Below are positions 30,073 through 41,297 of a stretch of DNA of 64,000 nucleotides, piece by piece. Source of the stretch: Mesostigma viride (lineage: Eukaryota > Streptophyta > Mesostigmatophyceae > Mesostigmatales > Mesostigmataceae); the NCBI GenBank assembly GCA_009746045.1, contig RPFO01001265.1:1-64000 (forward strand). Direction: 5' to 3'. The translations under genes and the position numbers were made by a program. The stretch's first letter is position 1; every line of letters begins with the position of its first letter. The notes under the pieces are model-generated. The model was not told the origin of the DNA. It saw only the letters and a program-made list of their open reading frames with translations, and ran no database searches.

Positions 30073-33000
30073 CTACTCAACAGGTCTCTTCTTGGCCAAG
30101 TTCGTGAGCCGTTTCTCGACGTCTGTCGGAATGGTCAAGATGGCCTGGCGATTGTTAGCTGGGTTGACAACAATGGTGTGTTCGAACCCCGCGTCCATGC
30201 ACAGGTAGCAATTGACCAAGTTTGGCTGTTCAGCTTGCGCATCGGCGTCCATTTTGAACATCGTCGCCATACCCGGAAATCTGTCCCAGTAGCGCACCCC
30301 CACCACCCATTGTCCCTTACGGAACAACTCCCTATCGACCTTGCCGTTTCTGTCGGCCACTCGCCTCACGAAAGTAGCGGCCACCTGATAAGGCTCCTGC
30401 AAGACTTCCGCTAGCCAATATGGATGATCTGGATCGTGGGACTCATCACCAGAGTAGGACTCGACGGCAAAAATGTCTCGCAGCTTCAGTCTCCTTCCCA
30501 TCATCGTCCTCTCTGCCTGTAGTCTGTTCAGTCGCGTCCCTGCGTGCCCCCCTTGTCCGTTTGGGTTCCTTTGCACTGGCTCCCCCAGTTTGTGGAGCTT
30601 CATCCGAGCACCTCCCACATTCCAGCCGTCCATGTCGGTCCACTCCTTTCGACAATCCCACCACCTTTCCTCGGCGCACGCACCGCCACAATAGCAGGAA
30701 TACTGGCGCAGCATTAAGCGCGTCACATTCGACTTGTCCATGCGCCACCAGTGCGCCTTCTTCACTCCTTTGATTTCGCCGCGCCCTGGGCTGTAAGGAA
30801 GCACCTGCGCGTCGAAGACAAGATTTGCACAAGGGAAAGTTGAAGTTACGAGACCATCGAGCTAGTTGTGTTTTATTAAGCACTCCTGATCGCCAGGACT
30901 CCAAGAACGCCCTAGAAACGACGGCCGGCGTAACTATTCCCTGAACGAGGACTGTACACTTAATTACCTCGGGGAACTCGAAGAAGTTACGCCTGGTCGT
31001 TGTGGTCCCGCCCACCGCCCCCGACGCCAGATTCTCCACCAACTGGGCGGCCGTCTGTTTGTCCTGGTTCTCTTCCCTGATGTGCCACCTCCTCAACATG
31101 CACTTCACAGTCCCACCAGCTCCATCCACCTCCCCCTTTCCGTGCTGCTCCCCAAAGTAATTCCACTCAAATGACTCCAGGTGCGGATCCTCCGTCAGCA
31201 GCCGGGCCACTTCCGCGATCACATTCCTTGACTTGAACTGCATGGAGCAATTGTCCGACCACCCAATGAAGCGCTTCACCTCTACCCCTTCTGACCGTAG
31301 TGTCGCCAGGATTTTGAGGATAGCAAAACGGAGGGCCCGCCCGTCCCTTTTCATTCCGCCCTGTCCGATGAAGTGAAACTCCCTTCTCACGACCTTTCCC
31401 GACGCTGGATCCAAGTAGCGCACGATCCAGGGCATAAGGACGAATGTGACTGGATGCCAATACTGTGCTTGGAGATTGTGATAGGTGTAAGACTGGTAGT
31501 TCTCGGCGTAATCTGTGTGGCATACAAGGTCCCCCACCCGCATCCTTGAGAGACATTCCTTGGAGGCGTCCGCTTGCCACCACGCGTTGAAGCAATGCTG
31601 GATGAAGTCCGGCCACTTGTCCACAATTGCCTCCTTTAGCTCCGTTGGTGTGGACTTGACGTCGACTTGCGTCAATCGCTGCCCACCAGCCTTTGCGATC
31701 TCGTCACAGTCGTCCTGCATATGCGCAGTGTGCACATACAGAAAAGACATCAACTTCGACCCACCAATGACCTGTAGAAAGAAAAAAGACAGGACCTCAG
31801 GAAAAATTGAAAAAGAAACGCCTTGGGGCGCAACCACTCCACTAAAAATTACCTCTGGCCCAAGAACTTCAGGAAACATTGCAAAAGAAACGCCTTGGGG
31901 CGCAACCACTCCACTAAAAATTACCTCTGGCCCAAGAACCGCACCCGGCGGCACATCCTGCATCTCGTATCTGGTCCATGAAATCAGGTGGTTGGAAGCC
32001 TCCTCCCGTTCGCATAACATGAAGTTCCGAATTCCACACTTGGGAGCCAGGCAAGTGCCCAACACACAAGCCTTACGCCGGATCGAGCAAACCCCCAACT
32101 CCTCGCCCAGGTCATGATCGGGCACCCCTTCCTCGTCGTCCAGCACCCTCCCATGCATGGGCAGATCCTCAAGTTCGCCCTGAAAAGGCTGAACCTGCGG
32201 CCGCGACGACCCCACAGACGACCTCGAACCTCCCCCCTCCCTCATCCCCTCCACCTCACAAGTAAACTTGTTCACCCACTCTGTCGTGTGAGTGGCTTTG
32301 AAAATGGAACATGTGGGCACGGACGACCCCACGTCGAGCTGGCTACCATGATCGCACGCGTGGCATTCAGGTCCGCACTCGCATCTGGCATGAAAAGTTG
32401 CACGAAATTTGGCCAACCCCCCAACCATGGACTGCATGGTAGTGTGGTGCTGGCATGCGCACAAGTTCCGCATTTTCCACCGCCCCTTGACGCATGCGGG
32501 CATATGCTTGCAAAAAGTAGTGTATCCCACATGAACTGTGCTCTTCTGATTCGTGCGTAGCATTGACATCCCTGCCTCCGTCTCCAAAATCACCTGATTT
32601 CCCCCCTCACACCCTCCTCTCCCTCCCCCCCCCCCCCTCCCTACTGTCCATCCGCCGCGGTGGCTTCAACTCCGGATGGCGGGAAATGAACACTTCGTAA
32701 ATCTTCGACTTGGAGACAGTATAGTAGCGCGCACCCTCCGAAAACGCTAGTGTATGTTTGTAATCCTTTCTGGTCCATTCACAATGAACATCCTTCATGT
32801 TCGGAGACGCCCGCGTCAAGTTATCATCCCTCCAGCACGCTTGTATCAGGGCAATGACTTCCGTCGGAAGCTCGTCTTTCCTCTCTCCTCTCTGGCGCAC
32901 TCATCAAAAGGTCGTCCTCCCCTTCTTCCATTCCATCCCTGTGACCCCGAACAGTTGCGACAAAGCGCCTGTCAATCCCGAACGCGCGCTCCACAATCCT

Positions 33001-33275
33001 GTCCGGGACGCCCTCCATTGCCTTCGTAACAAGTCCACACAAGGCCCACCTAAGCCCACGATCCTTCTCAGATGTTCCCAAGTCGCCAAAAGCCTTCTTG
33101 ATGTATCCCGAAGAGATTCCGCCCAACTTTCAGGAAGCCCGTCGTCACAGTTCTTCCTCTTCTTAATGCCGTTGCTCTCCGCCACCATGGCATTTAGTCT
33201 TGAAGCTGCGCAAGACAGAACCTCCGCGCTCATCTCTGGCGTCCTGTGGTTGTTTGCTTTCACGCGTTCCGCCAT
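30073..33275 (-). CDS. intron-containing DDE-type transposase-like gene
   Basis: The protein is read from at least four exons. Segments in order: a helical N-terminal part (33275-32824, KKAFGDLG, RIVERAFGIDRRFVATVRGH); RDDNLTRASPNMKDV and IYEVFISRHPELKPP; a Cys-rich part (GYTTFCKHMPACVKGRW, MRNLCACQHHT, CECGPECHAC); then a core with three acidic motifs, CHTDYAENYQSY, GWSDNCSMQFKSRNV and EQHGKGEVDGAGGTVK; and a C terminus with SCYCGGAC and YWLAEVL. I know this motif series from abundant uncharacterised proteins of invertebrates and other eukaryotes (DFAENY, SDGxxxQFKN, HGKGxxDGxGG). The D-D-D/E spacing suggests an RNase H-fold transposase. Introns of 163, 153 and 73 bp keep the frame. Near 32900 and 33126 the N-terminal frames do not join cleanly, so either introns were missed or there is decay. 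Confidence 0.72.
30805..30967 (-). other. intron of transposase-like gene (phase 0)
   Basis: Donor CCCGAG|GTAATTAAG and acceptor GACGCGCAG|GTGCTTCC. Removal gives FEFPE followed by VLPYSPGRGEIKGVKKAHWW in frame. The intron contains ACGACGGCCGGCGTAACT in reverse orientation, the same motif as in the array at 33548-34110. Confidence 0.7.
31772..31924 (-). other. intron with a 72-bp internal duplication (phase 0)
   Basis: Donor CCAGAG|GTAATTTTT and acceptor TTTCTACAG|GTCATTGG. The first 72 bp, including the donor and preceding exon edge, are duplicated in tandem, giving a second identical donor near 31852. Both donors and full retention keep the frame open. Removal joins PGAVLGPE to VIGGSKLMSFLYVH. 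Confidence 0.7.
32572..32644 (-). other. G-rich 73-bp intron (phase 1)
   Basis: Donor GGACA|GTAGGGAGG and acceptor GAGGCAG|GGATGTC. It contains a run of about 14 G. Removal joins PPRRMD to MSMLRTNQK through one Arg codon in frame. Inferred from frame logic only. Confidence 0.55.
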
Positions 33276-33547
33276 GATAGGAAAGATGTCATTGGCAATT
33301 TTGTACCCCTTGTTCTCGATGTACTTGTCGCTCCAGGACCGCGAAGTGCAGGCTCCCGGTCGTCATTGGACAAGGGACGCGAACCGTCGGAAACGGCCCC
33401 CCGCCCCGATCGCGCCATCAGACTTTGGTCAGACGGCAGCTGATTTTTTTCGCCTCTTAATCCCGCGGCACCGAAAGCCCTGAGGATGAGTAATGATAAA
33501 TAATCACCATTAAAGACACGACGAAAACGATGGGCATCAAACAAGAA

Positions 33548-34110
33548 CGACAAGCGTCATTAATAACGCCGGCCGGCGCAACTGGATACATGTAAACCAT
33601 ACAAAAGTGATTTTATGAAACACATACAGTTTGTCATTAATAACGACGGCCGGCGTAACTCGGGCGCAATTAAAAAACTCAGGATATGCAGGCAGAAATC
33701 CTTCAGGTGTAAAAAAGATGTACAAACACACTTTTGGTAATGGGGCCTGATTGCGCAACTGCAAGATACCATTGGAAACGCCGGCCGGCGCAACTGGATG
33801 CATGTAAACCATACAAAAGTGATTTGCACAAAACCCCTACAATTTGTCATGAGTAACGACGGCCGGCGTAACTCGGTTGCATTTGAAAACCACAAAGAAG
33901 CAACTCAGGTAGTGAAGGCGGAAATCCCAGAGGTGATAAAATGTTTACCAACACAAAATGTTGATAAGCGTGCAAGCTTTTGCAAGTGCGCGCAAGATAC
34001 CATTGGAAACGCCGGCCGGCGCAACTGGAACACCAAAACAAAAAACTTGATTTGCACGAAACCCATTCAGTTCGTCATGGATAACGACGGCCGGCGCAAC
34101 TTCATGGCAC
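33548..34110. repeat. tandem array of paired GGCCGGC motifs
   Basis: There are three units of about 215-230 bp, each with two motifs 74-81 bp apart: AACGCCGGCCGGCGCAACTG (near 33565, 33778, 34010) and AACGACGGCCGGCGTAACT or its variant (near 33646, 33856, 34084). Between the motifs runs similar AT-richer sequence (CATGTAAACCATACAAAAGT). It lies upstream of the transposase-like gene. The palindromic core and the recurrence in the gene's intron suggest protein-binding sites, possibly subterminal repeats. Confidence 0.75.
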
Positions 34111-34112
34111 TC

Positions 34113-34508
34113 ACCACTTTCACCAAATGCCATGTCGCCATTATATTGAGGAAAGCGAAGTATGCCCACTTGAAGCTGTGGTCTGCAGAACATTGACACA
34201 AAATATGCATGGTATTTCAAGCAATGAATGCTATGTGTCAGGCATCAATGTCTTTATTGTATCCAAATGTGGTTAGGACGGAGGTTTACATTGGTTGCTA
34301 TTTTAAGACAATGGCGTATAACCAAACATTGCACACACTCAAGAGTGTACTTATGCTGAATCGGAAAGGAACATTAAACAGCAATAAGGTAGATATTTTT
34401 CTTTTACATTTTAATTTTTTATTTACTATTTTATATAATATTATATTATATTATGTCATATAATATTATATTAATTATATTATGTTATATGAAATAACAT
34501 TAAAATTA
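34113..34508. other. AT-rich stretch, no gene seen
   Basis: Low-complexity TATAATATTATATTA runs at about 34420-34500 lead up to the terminal-repeat array R2. No coding signal. Confidence 0.5.
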
Positions 34509-36472
34509 ATCGGGGTTCTTTGAACGGAGTTTCTTCTATACGTGAATGCGGGAACAAGAGGCCGCTGGATGAGCGGCTTATAGGTCGTAGTGTTTACTCG
34601 TAGCTGTTTGGCTAGAGCTTTTGTGATTAGTAGATGCAATATAGTGCATGGTTGAAAAATGAATTAAATAAAATGTGCGTTCCGCGCTTGGGTTGATTAT
34701 ACCCGGGCGGAACGGGGCGTGAGGTGCAGTGCCCCTGAAAAGAACAACCTACGCATTATTTAATACTAGCCGTGCAGATTCGGGATATTCTACCCCCGGT
34801 CTGTACGGTTAGCGTCTTACTAGCATCCACTAAACATAAGGGTTTAATGACGTCAGTTAGCTAGGGATAAGGGAGGTTTTGCGACTAAAAGCCGCTCTGG
34901 CTGGTTTTGTCGGCCTCTTTCTTTGCTCGTTGTCGTTGCGGCGGCAGCCGCAGCTATGGGTGCTGCGGAGCAAAATCCCAAAAGCACTGGTTGCACTGGC
35001 CACTTGGCCAGTGGTGAGACTTCCAGTTGTTAACCGGCCAGGCGTAGTTCCTCGCTCGGTTAACTAAAAGAAAAGAAAATGATTACCTCCGGTCCGCACC
35101 TTTTCCCCAGCTTGGGGTCTTTGGTGGGCCGGATGCCGTGACAGGTGCTCAACTGTCGCTTGGTCGGCCCAGTGCGCGAGCTGGTGCTCCGTACCTGGGG
35201 ATGCTTGCACCCCGGGTTGGAGCCGGATGGCTGGCACTGGCGACCCGTGTCTCGGTCCGCGGCCTGCGGCTTTTTCTTCGGAAATTGCTGCTGGCCAGCA
35301 AACTTTGCAATTGCCTTCCGCCGAGGGGGGGGTGGTTGGGGCTGGGGACGGCGATGGGAAAAGCGCTTAAGCTAGAAATTTTTTCCCCACGCATAGAAAC
35401 CTCGGGGGGGAATGCGGTCTTGGCTGAACGGACTCTCGTTCAGCCAGGTGCCTGGGGCTGTGGCCTCGGGCATCCGGGCTGGCGGGGCCTGGGCTAGGTC
35501 CACGTTTTTTCTCGAAGCACCCCGGGTCTATGGGGAGACGGCCATAGCGGTACCGACTCGGGGCCCCGAGAGGGGTCATGATAGGCTGGCCGTGCGCAAT
35601 CGCAGTGCAAATGCGCTGGGCCTTTTTGGGCCTGGCCATGCATCCACAGCCGCCGGGCACACGCCTCCCGATGTGGGGGGGCTCCCGTTTTGCGGCAGGG
35701 CGGTCACTTGTGACAACGAGCAAGGTGGAGTGCGGCTTCAAGGGAAAGCCAGGGCGGGGGTGATTGGGCAACGTACTTCATGAAGGGCCTTGAACGGCGT
35801 GCCTCCGGGCATGTCAATTAGTGTCGTGCATGTATGCTTCCACTTATTGTTTTAATGAAGATGCTGGTTTTTGTGGGAGCTACGTGGGACATGAATCGGG
35901 GTTCTTTGAACGGAGTTTCTTCTATACGTGAATGCGGGAACAAGAGGCCGCTGGATGAGCGGCTTATAGGTCGTAGTGTTTACTCGTAGCTGTTTGGCTA
36001 GAGCTTTTGTGATTAGTAGATGCAATATAGTGCATGGTTGAAAAATGAATTAAATAAAATGTGCGTTCCGCGCTTGGGTTGATTATACCCGGGCGGAACG
36101 GGGCGTGAGGTGCAGTGCCCCTGAAAAGAACAACCTACGCATTATTTAATACTAGCCGTGCAGATTCGGGATATTCTACCCCCGGTCTGTACGGTTAGCG
36201 TCTTACTAGCATCCACTAAACATAAGGGTTTAATGACGTCAGTTAGCTAGGGATAAGGGAGGTTTTGCGACTAAAAGCCGCTCTGGCTGGTTTTGTCGGC
36301 CTCTTTCTTTGCTCCCCACCCACCCACCCGTGTCTTGGTTGCCTCTAGGGCAACGTACTTCATGAAGGGCCTTGAACGGCGTGCCTCCGGGCATGTCAAT
36401 TAGTGTCACATGTATGCTTCCACTTATTGTTTTAATGAAGATGCTGGTTTTTGTGGGAGCTACGTGGGACAT
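34509..36472. repeat. terminal-repeat array R2
   Basis: Near-identical to R1 (26981-28941): a long unit of 1386 bp and then a short unit of 578 bp, with only scattered single differences. No Penelope-like coding sequence is attached. R1 and R2 are in direct orientation and enclose 5.57 kb holding the transposase-like gene. Confidence 0.85.
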
Positions 36473-37170
36473 GAACATAAAATTTAAATTATATTTTTTA
36501 TTATGGTATTTTTATAATATTATTATATATTATATTCACGACGCTGTGTATTAATGAGATATGAGACACACCTACACCATCACATCGCCTTGATGTTTCC
36601 GTTTTATGGGTCCGGTCGGGCGTTGGTAGCTGGTCGACAACAATTCTACATTTCCTAAAAAAAATGCGACCGTGCCTAGATTCGAAGGCGCGCTGTGGCT
36701 GACCTGAACAATCGGTGAACACCTCGGCGTCACTTGACCGGTCTAGGTTGACATTTCGGCAGAGTAACGCTGCTTAAAGGATCATTGCGTAGTTCGCGCA
36801 ATTTGGCTCTTTATATATGTTTTTGGAGACGACGAGCAAGCATCCGATTGGTCAGCCAATTCCTGTCCAGTCCTCGGACAGTGTCCAATCCGGTGCTTGG
36901 GATCCAGAAAACGTGCTCGAGCCTGGCCACTCTTTCGCGGGCGCCGCGCTAGTGGCGTCGCGCCCAAACCTGACCAGGCCATAGGAAAGGGCGGGGGCGA
37001 ATGCAAGAATTATTGTTATAACCTGACCTGTCCTGGGGAAGGTCCGGGGCGAATGCAAGAATTAATATACCTGCGTATGCAACCAACACGGCCGATCCAC
37101 ATACATAATCCGACTGAGCTGGACGGTACGGACCAAATTTCGGTGCAAATTGAGGCCCAAAAGCTATGTC
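36473..37170. other. stretch without recognised gene
   Basis: AT-rich for the first 75 bp, then mixed sequence. A short internal duplication around GGGGGCGAATGCAAGAAT (near 36994 and 37045) is seen. It may be the diverged 5' part of the TTAA-family copy that follows. Confidence 0.35.
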
Positions 37171-38375
37171 GGCTGATTTAATGGCGGTGACTGCCTTTAG
37201 ACGAAACGTGACAAATCTGGCACGCGGAAAGCAGAAAAAATGCTCGATTGTTGGAGAAAATTAGTTAGTGATTCTAATTTATGGCGGGATGGTTGCGATC
37301 TATAATGTCGCGGGCTTTTTTTCTTTGCCATCGGCAGGGGGGGTCCGGCCTGAATTTCTGTCGGGATGAATAAAGTATAATGGATGCCTGCCGGGTTGAT
37401 TGTCGATTGTTGCCAGTTTTGATGGTCGTAAGGAAAGCTAGTTTAATGATGTTTGTAAAGCCGTAAAAATTCCCGCTGCTATCTTTACCTTTCCCGTCAT
37501 TTTGCGGTAAGATAACATTAGCCCTGCGCGATGCGTACTGCCCAACCACTCCATGAAAGGGTGGACTTTCTTGTGCGCCTGGGCACGAATAAATGCCCGT
37601 TATGGTACGTTCTTGTGTTAAACGTCTTAAGCTAGCGTTTTCCTGCTTTCTTAGCTCGTTGAGCCTAAGCTTTTTGCCTTTTTTCCGGCCAGATGCAGCC
37701 AGAAAGTTGCGGTTCCTGGCGCTGCATCGCTGGATTCCTGGGTGTCTTTTAGCTAGTTCGTCTGTGACGTGGCTGGCTTTCTGCAGCGCGTGGCCCGCAA
37801 CCTGTCGGGAAGGTGTAATGCTTTTATTTCCATGCTTCTCTGAAATTTCTTTTGCTTTATAGACAGTTGTGTTCGAGGAAATTCACGCGGTCTTCCTAAG
37901 CAGCGGCAATATCATTTTCCCCAGACACTGACGAGCTGGCACCTGTCTCCTAAAGAGAGCGGCTCGTGCTTGTTAGAAAGGAGGCAGTGTGCATTTTGCG
38001 GGACACAATGCTTTGGTGGCACATGCGTCAGGTAGGCTGTTCCAATGGTCTCTTCATGATCACCTTTCCCACTGAGTAAATGTTAGCATTTGTCATGGTA
38101 ACCAGAGCAGCTAGCCACAGGTTGGCTGGATAAAAAGTCAGCTTATTTTCTCTTTATATACTGCGTGTGTGGTCCTCCACGTGTCCGGCTTGTTGGGCAT
38201 TTTGGAAGAGGGTTTATAATGTGTTGTTGGGTGGAACAACTTGGTTGTTGGCACAAAATCACACATTATTAGCCTGAGATAGGCATGACATATGCTGCTC
38301 AGGCGTGTCGTCCTACCAGCCTTGTTGTTGAGGGTAGACTCACAAGGCTGGCTGTGCCGATGGAGGGGTGGGGCG
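37171..38375 (+). mobile_element. diverged TTAA-family copy 3
   Basis: It shares the order of landmarks with 41390-42930: ATGGCGxTGACTGCxTTTAG, AAAAAATGCT, TTTGCCATCGGCAxGGGGGG, GCGGTAAG followed by CCTGCGC, then GCGCCTGGGC and, near the right end, CAAGGCTGGC. Divergence is high, so this is an old copy. The region then runs into the minisatellite. No conserved long ORF is seen among the copies. Confidence 0.6.
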
Positions 38376-38863
38376 TGCTAGCCCCCCCCACACCCACGCA
38401 TGCATGCTAGCCCACCCCCACACCCACGCATGCATGCTAGCCCCCCCCACACCCACGCATGCATGCTAGCCCCCCCCACACCCACGCATGCATGCTAGCC
38501 CACACTCACACCCACGCATGCATGCTAGCCCACCCCCACACCCACGCATGCATGCTAGCCCCCCCCACACCCACGCATGCATGCCAGCCCCCCCACACCC
38601 ACGCATGCATGACAGCCCCCCACACACCCACGCATGCATGCTAGCCCCCCACACACACCCACGCATGCATGCCAGCCCCCATACACACCCACGCATGCAT
38701 GCCAGCCCCCCCCACACCCACGCATGCATGCTAGCCCCCACACACACCCACGCATGCATGCCAGCCCCCCCCACACCCACGCATGCAGGCTAGCCCACCC
38801 CCACACCCACGCATGCATGCCAGCCCACCCCCACACCCACGCGTGCATGCCAGCCCACCCCTA
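38376..38863. repeat. C-rich ~30-bp minisatellite
   Basis: About 15 tandem units of CCCACACCCACGCATGCATG followed by C/TAGCCCCCC-type spacers. All six frames are open, giving His/Cys/Met-rich or Gly/Trp-rich repeats that I take as non-coding. The GCATGCATGC core alternates purine and pyrimidine, and the C-runs are G-quadruplex-like on the other strand. It appears to have expanded within the TTAA-family copy. Confidence 0.9.
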
Positions 38864-39100
38864 GCTTGAGCGTGCTTGTTAAGTTTTTGCATGGTTTATT
38901 AAAATGAGTGGAATATGTATTTATTGCATTAAATGTTAATTTTATCATGAATGAAAATGGTCAACATTGCCGAAGTGCCCCTAAATTGCTCAATATTGTG
39001 TGCTCAAGAATTCAATGAGGATTGTCATCATGGAAACCCGCACAAATTCACGATTCCGGGCATGCATGTGAAAGTATCAAGAACAATTTTCAATTAAGAA

Positions 39101-41297
39101 TGGTATCTCATTGTTCCATGAATCAATATGACTCCATGTGTGTAGGCCAGCCATGATGACCCAAAGGGAGCCTGAATCCTCATCATTAAATACATACATG
39201 CCATCCATGTACGTAGACAGGCCATGATGACACCATGGGAGCCTGAATCCTCATCATTTACTATTCCTTGACATCCATGTACGTAGACGGGCCATGATGA
39301 CACCATGGGAGCCTGAATCCTCATCATTTTTTTTTCTTTGACATCCATGTACATATGTACGTAGGCCAGCCATGATGACACCAATGGGAGCCTGAATCCT
39401 CATCATAAATTACATACATGCCATCCATGTACGTAGACGGGCCATGATGACACCAATGGAGCCTGAATCCTCTTCATTAATTACATAAATGCCAACCATA
39501 TACGTACACGGGCAATGATGACACCATGGGAGCCTGAATCCTCATCATTATTTACATAAATGCCATCCATGTACATACGTAGGCCAGCCATGATGACACT
39601 AATGGAGCCTGAATCCTCATCATTAATTACATACATGCCATCCATGTACGTAGACAAGCCATGATGACACCATGGGAGCCTGAATCCTCATCATATTTAC
39701 TATTCCTTGACATCCATGTACGTAGGCCAGCCATGATGACACCAATGGAGCCTGAATCCTCTTCATTTTTTTTATGAGAGGATTCAGGTTACATAAATGC
39801 CAACCATGTAGGTAGACAAGCCATGATGACACCATGGGAGCCTGAATCCTCATCATAAATTCCATACATGCCAACAACACGTAGACGGGCCATGATGACA
39901 CCATGGGAGCCTAAATCCTCATCATTAATTACAAAATCGCCATCCATGTACGTAGACGGGCCATGATGACACCATGGGAGCCTGAATCCTCATCATTTAC
40001 TATTCCTTGACATCCATGTACGTAGACGGGCCATGATGACACCAATGGAGCCTGAATCCTCATCATTAATTACATAAATGCCATTCATGTACGTACACGG
40101 GCCATGATGACACCATGGGAGCCTGAATCCTCATCATTAATTACATAATTGCCATCCATGTACGTAGACACGCCATGATGACACCATGGGAGCCTGAATC
40201 CTCATCATTAAGTACATACATGCCATCCATGTACGTAGACGGGCCATGCATGATGAAACCATGGGAGCCTGAATCCTCATCATTTTTTTTTCTTTGACAT
40301 CCATGTGTACACGTAGGCCAGCCATGATGACACCAATGGAGCCTGAATCCTCATCATTGATTACATAAATGCCATCCATGTACGTACACGGGCAATGATG
40401 ACACCATGGGAGCCTGAATCCTCATCATTATTTACATAAATGCCATCCATGTACGTAGACGGGCCATGATGACACCATGGGAGCCTGAATCCTCATCATT
40501 AATTACATAAATGCCATTCATGTACGTAGGCCAGCCATGATGACACCATGGGAGCCTGAATCCTCATCATTAATTACATAAATGCCATCCATGTACGTAG
40601 ACAAGCCATGATGACACCATGGGAGCCTGAATCCTCATCATTAATTACGTAAATGCCAACCATGTAGGTAGACAAGCCATGATGAAACTATGGGAGCCTG
40701 AATCCTCATCATTAATTTCATACATGCCAACAACACGTAGACGGGCAATGATTACACCATGGGAGCCTGAATCCTCATCATTAATTACATAAATGCCAAC
40801 CATGTACGTAGGCCAGCCATGATGACACTATGGGAGCCTGAATCCTCATCATTAATTTCATACATGCCAACAACACGTAGACGGGCAATGATTACACCAT
40901 GGGAGCCTGAATCCTCCTCATTAATTACATAAATGCCAACCATGTACGTAGACAAACCATGATGACACCATGGGAGCCTGAATCCTCATCATTTACTATT
41001 CCTTGACATCCATGTACGTAGGCCAGCCATGATGACACCAATGGAGCCTGAATCCTCTTCATTTTTTTTATGAGAGGATTCAGGTTACATAAATGCCAAC
41101 CATGTAGGTAGACAAGCCATGATGACACCATGGGAGCCTGAATCCTCATCATTAAATACATAAATGCCATCCATGTACGTAGACGGGCCATGATGACACC
41201 ATGGGAGCCTGAATCCTCATCATTAATTACATAAATGCCATCCATGTACGTACACGGGCAATGATGACACCATGGGAGCCTGAATCCTCATCATTAA
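39101..41297. repeat. satellite block 1 (~72-bp monomer)
   Basis: Monomers carry a core TGATGACACCATGGGAGCCT followed by GAATCCTCATCATT, a CATGTACGTAGxC segment and one of four linkers (AATTACATAAATGCCATC, ACTATTCCTTGACATC, T-run+CTTTGACATC, or T-run+ATGAGAGGATTCAGG). Long minus-strand open frames cross the array only because the monomer length is a multiple of three and lacks stops. The block ends at the TTAA of the next insertion. Confidence 0.95.

Noticed and set aside
33537-34196. Open frames containing repeated ELRRPSLLMTN or APAGVS peptides
   Set aside because: They are translations of the GGCCGGC tandem motif, not proteins.
37593-37862. 89-aa hydrophobic frame
   Set aside because: It falls in the diverged TTAA-family copy and is not conserved in the other copies.
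38459-38864. His/Cys/Met- or Gly/Trp-rich repeat proteins over the minisatellite
   Set aside because: All six frames are open across a simple repeat; there is no sign of a gene.
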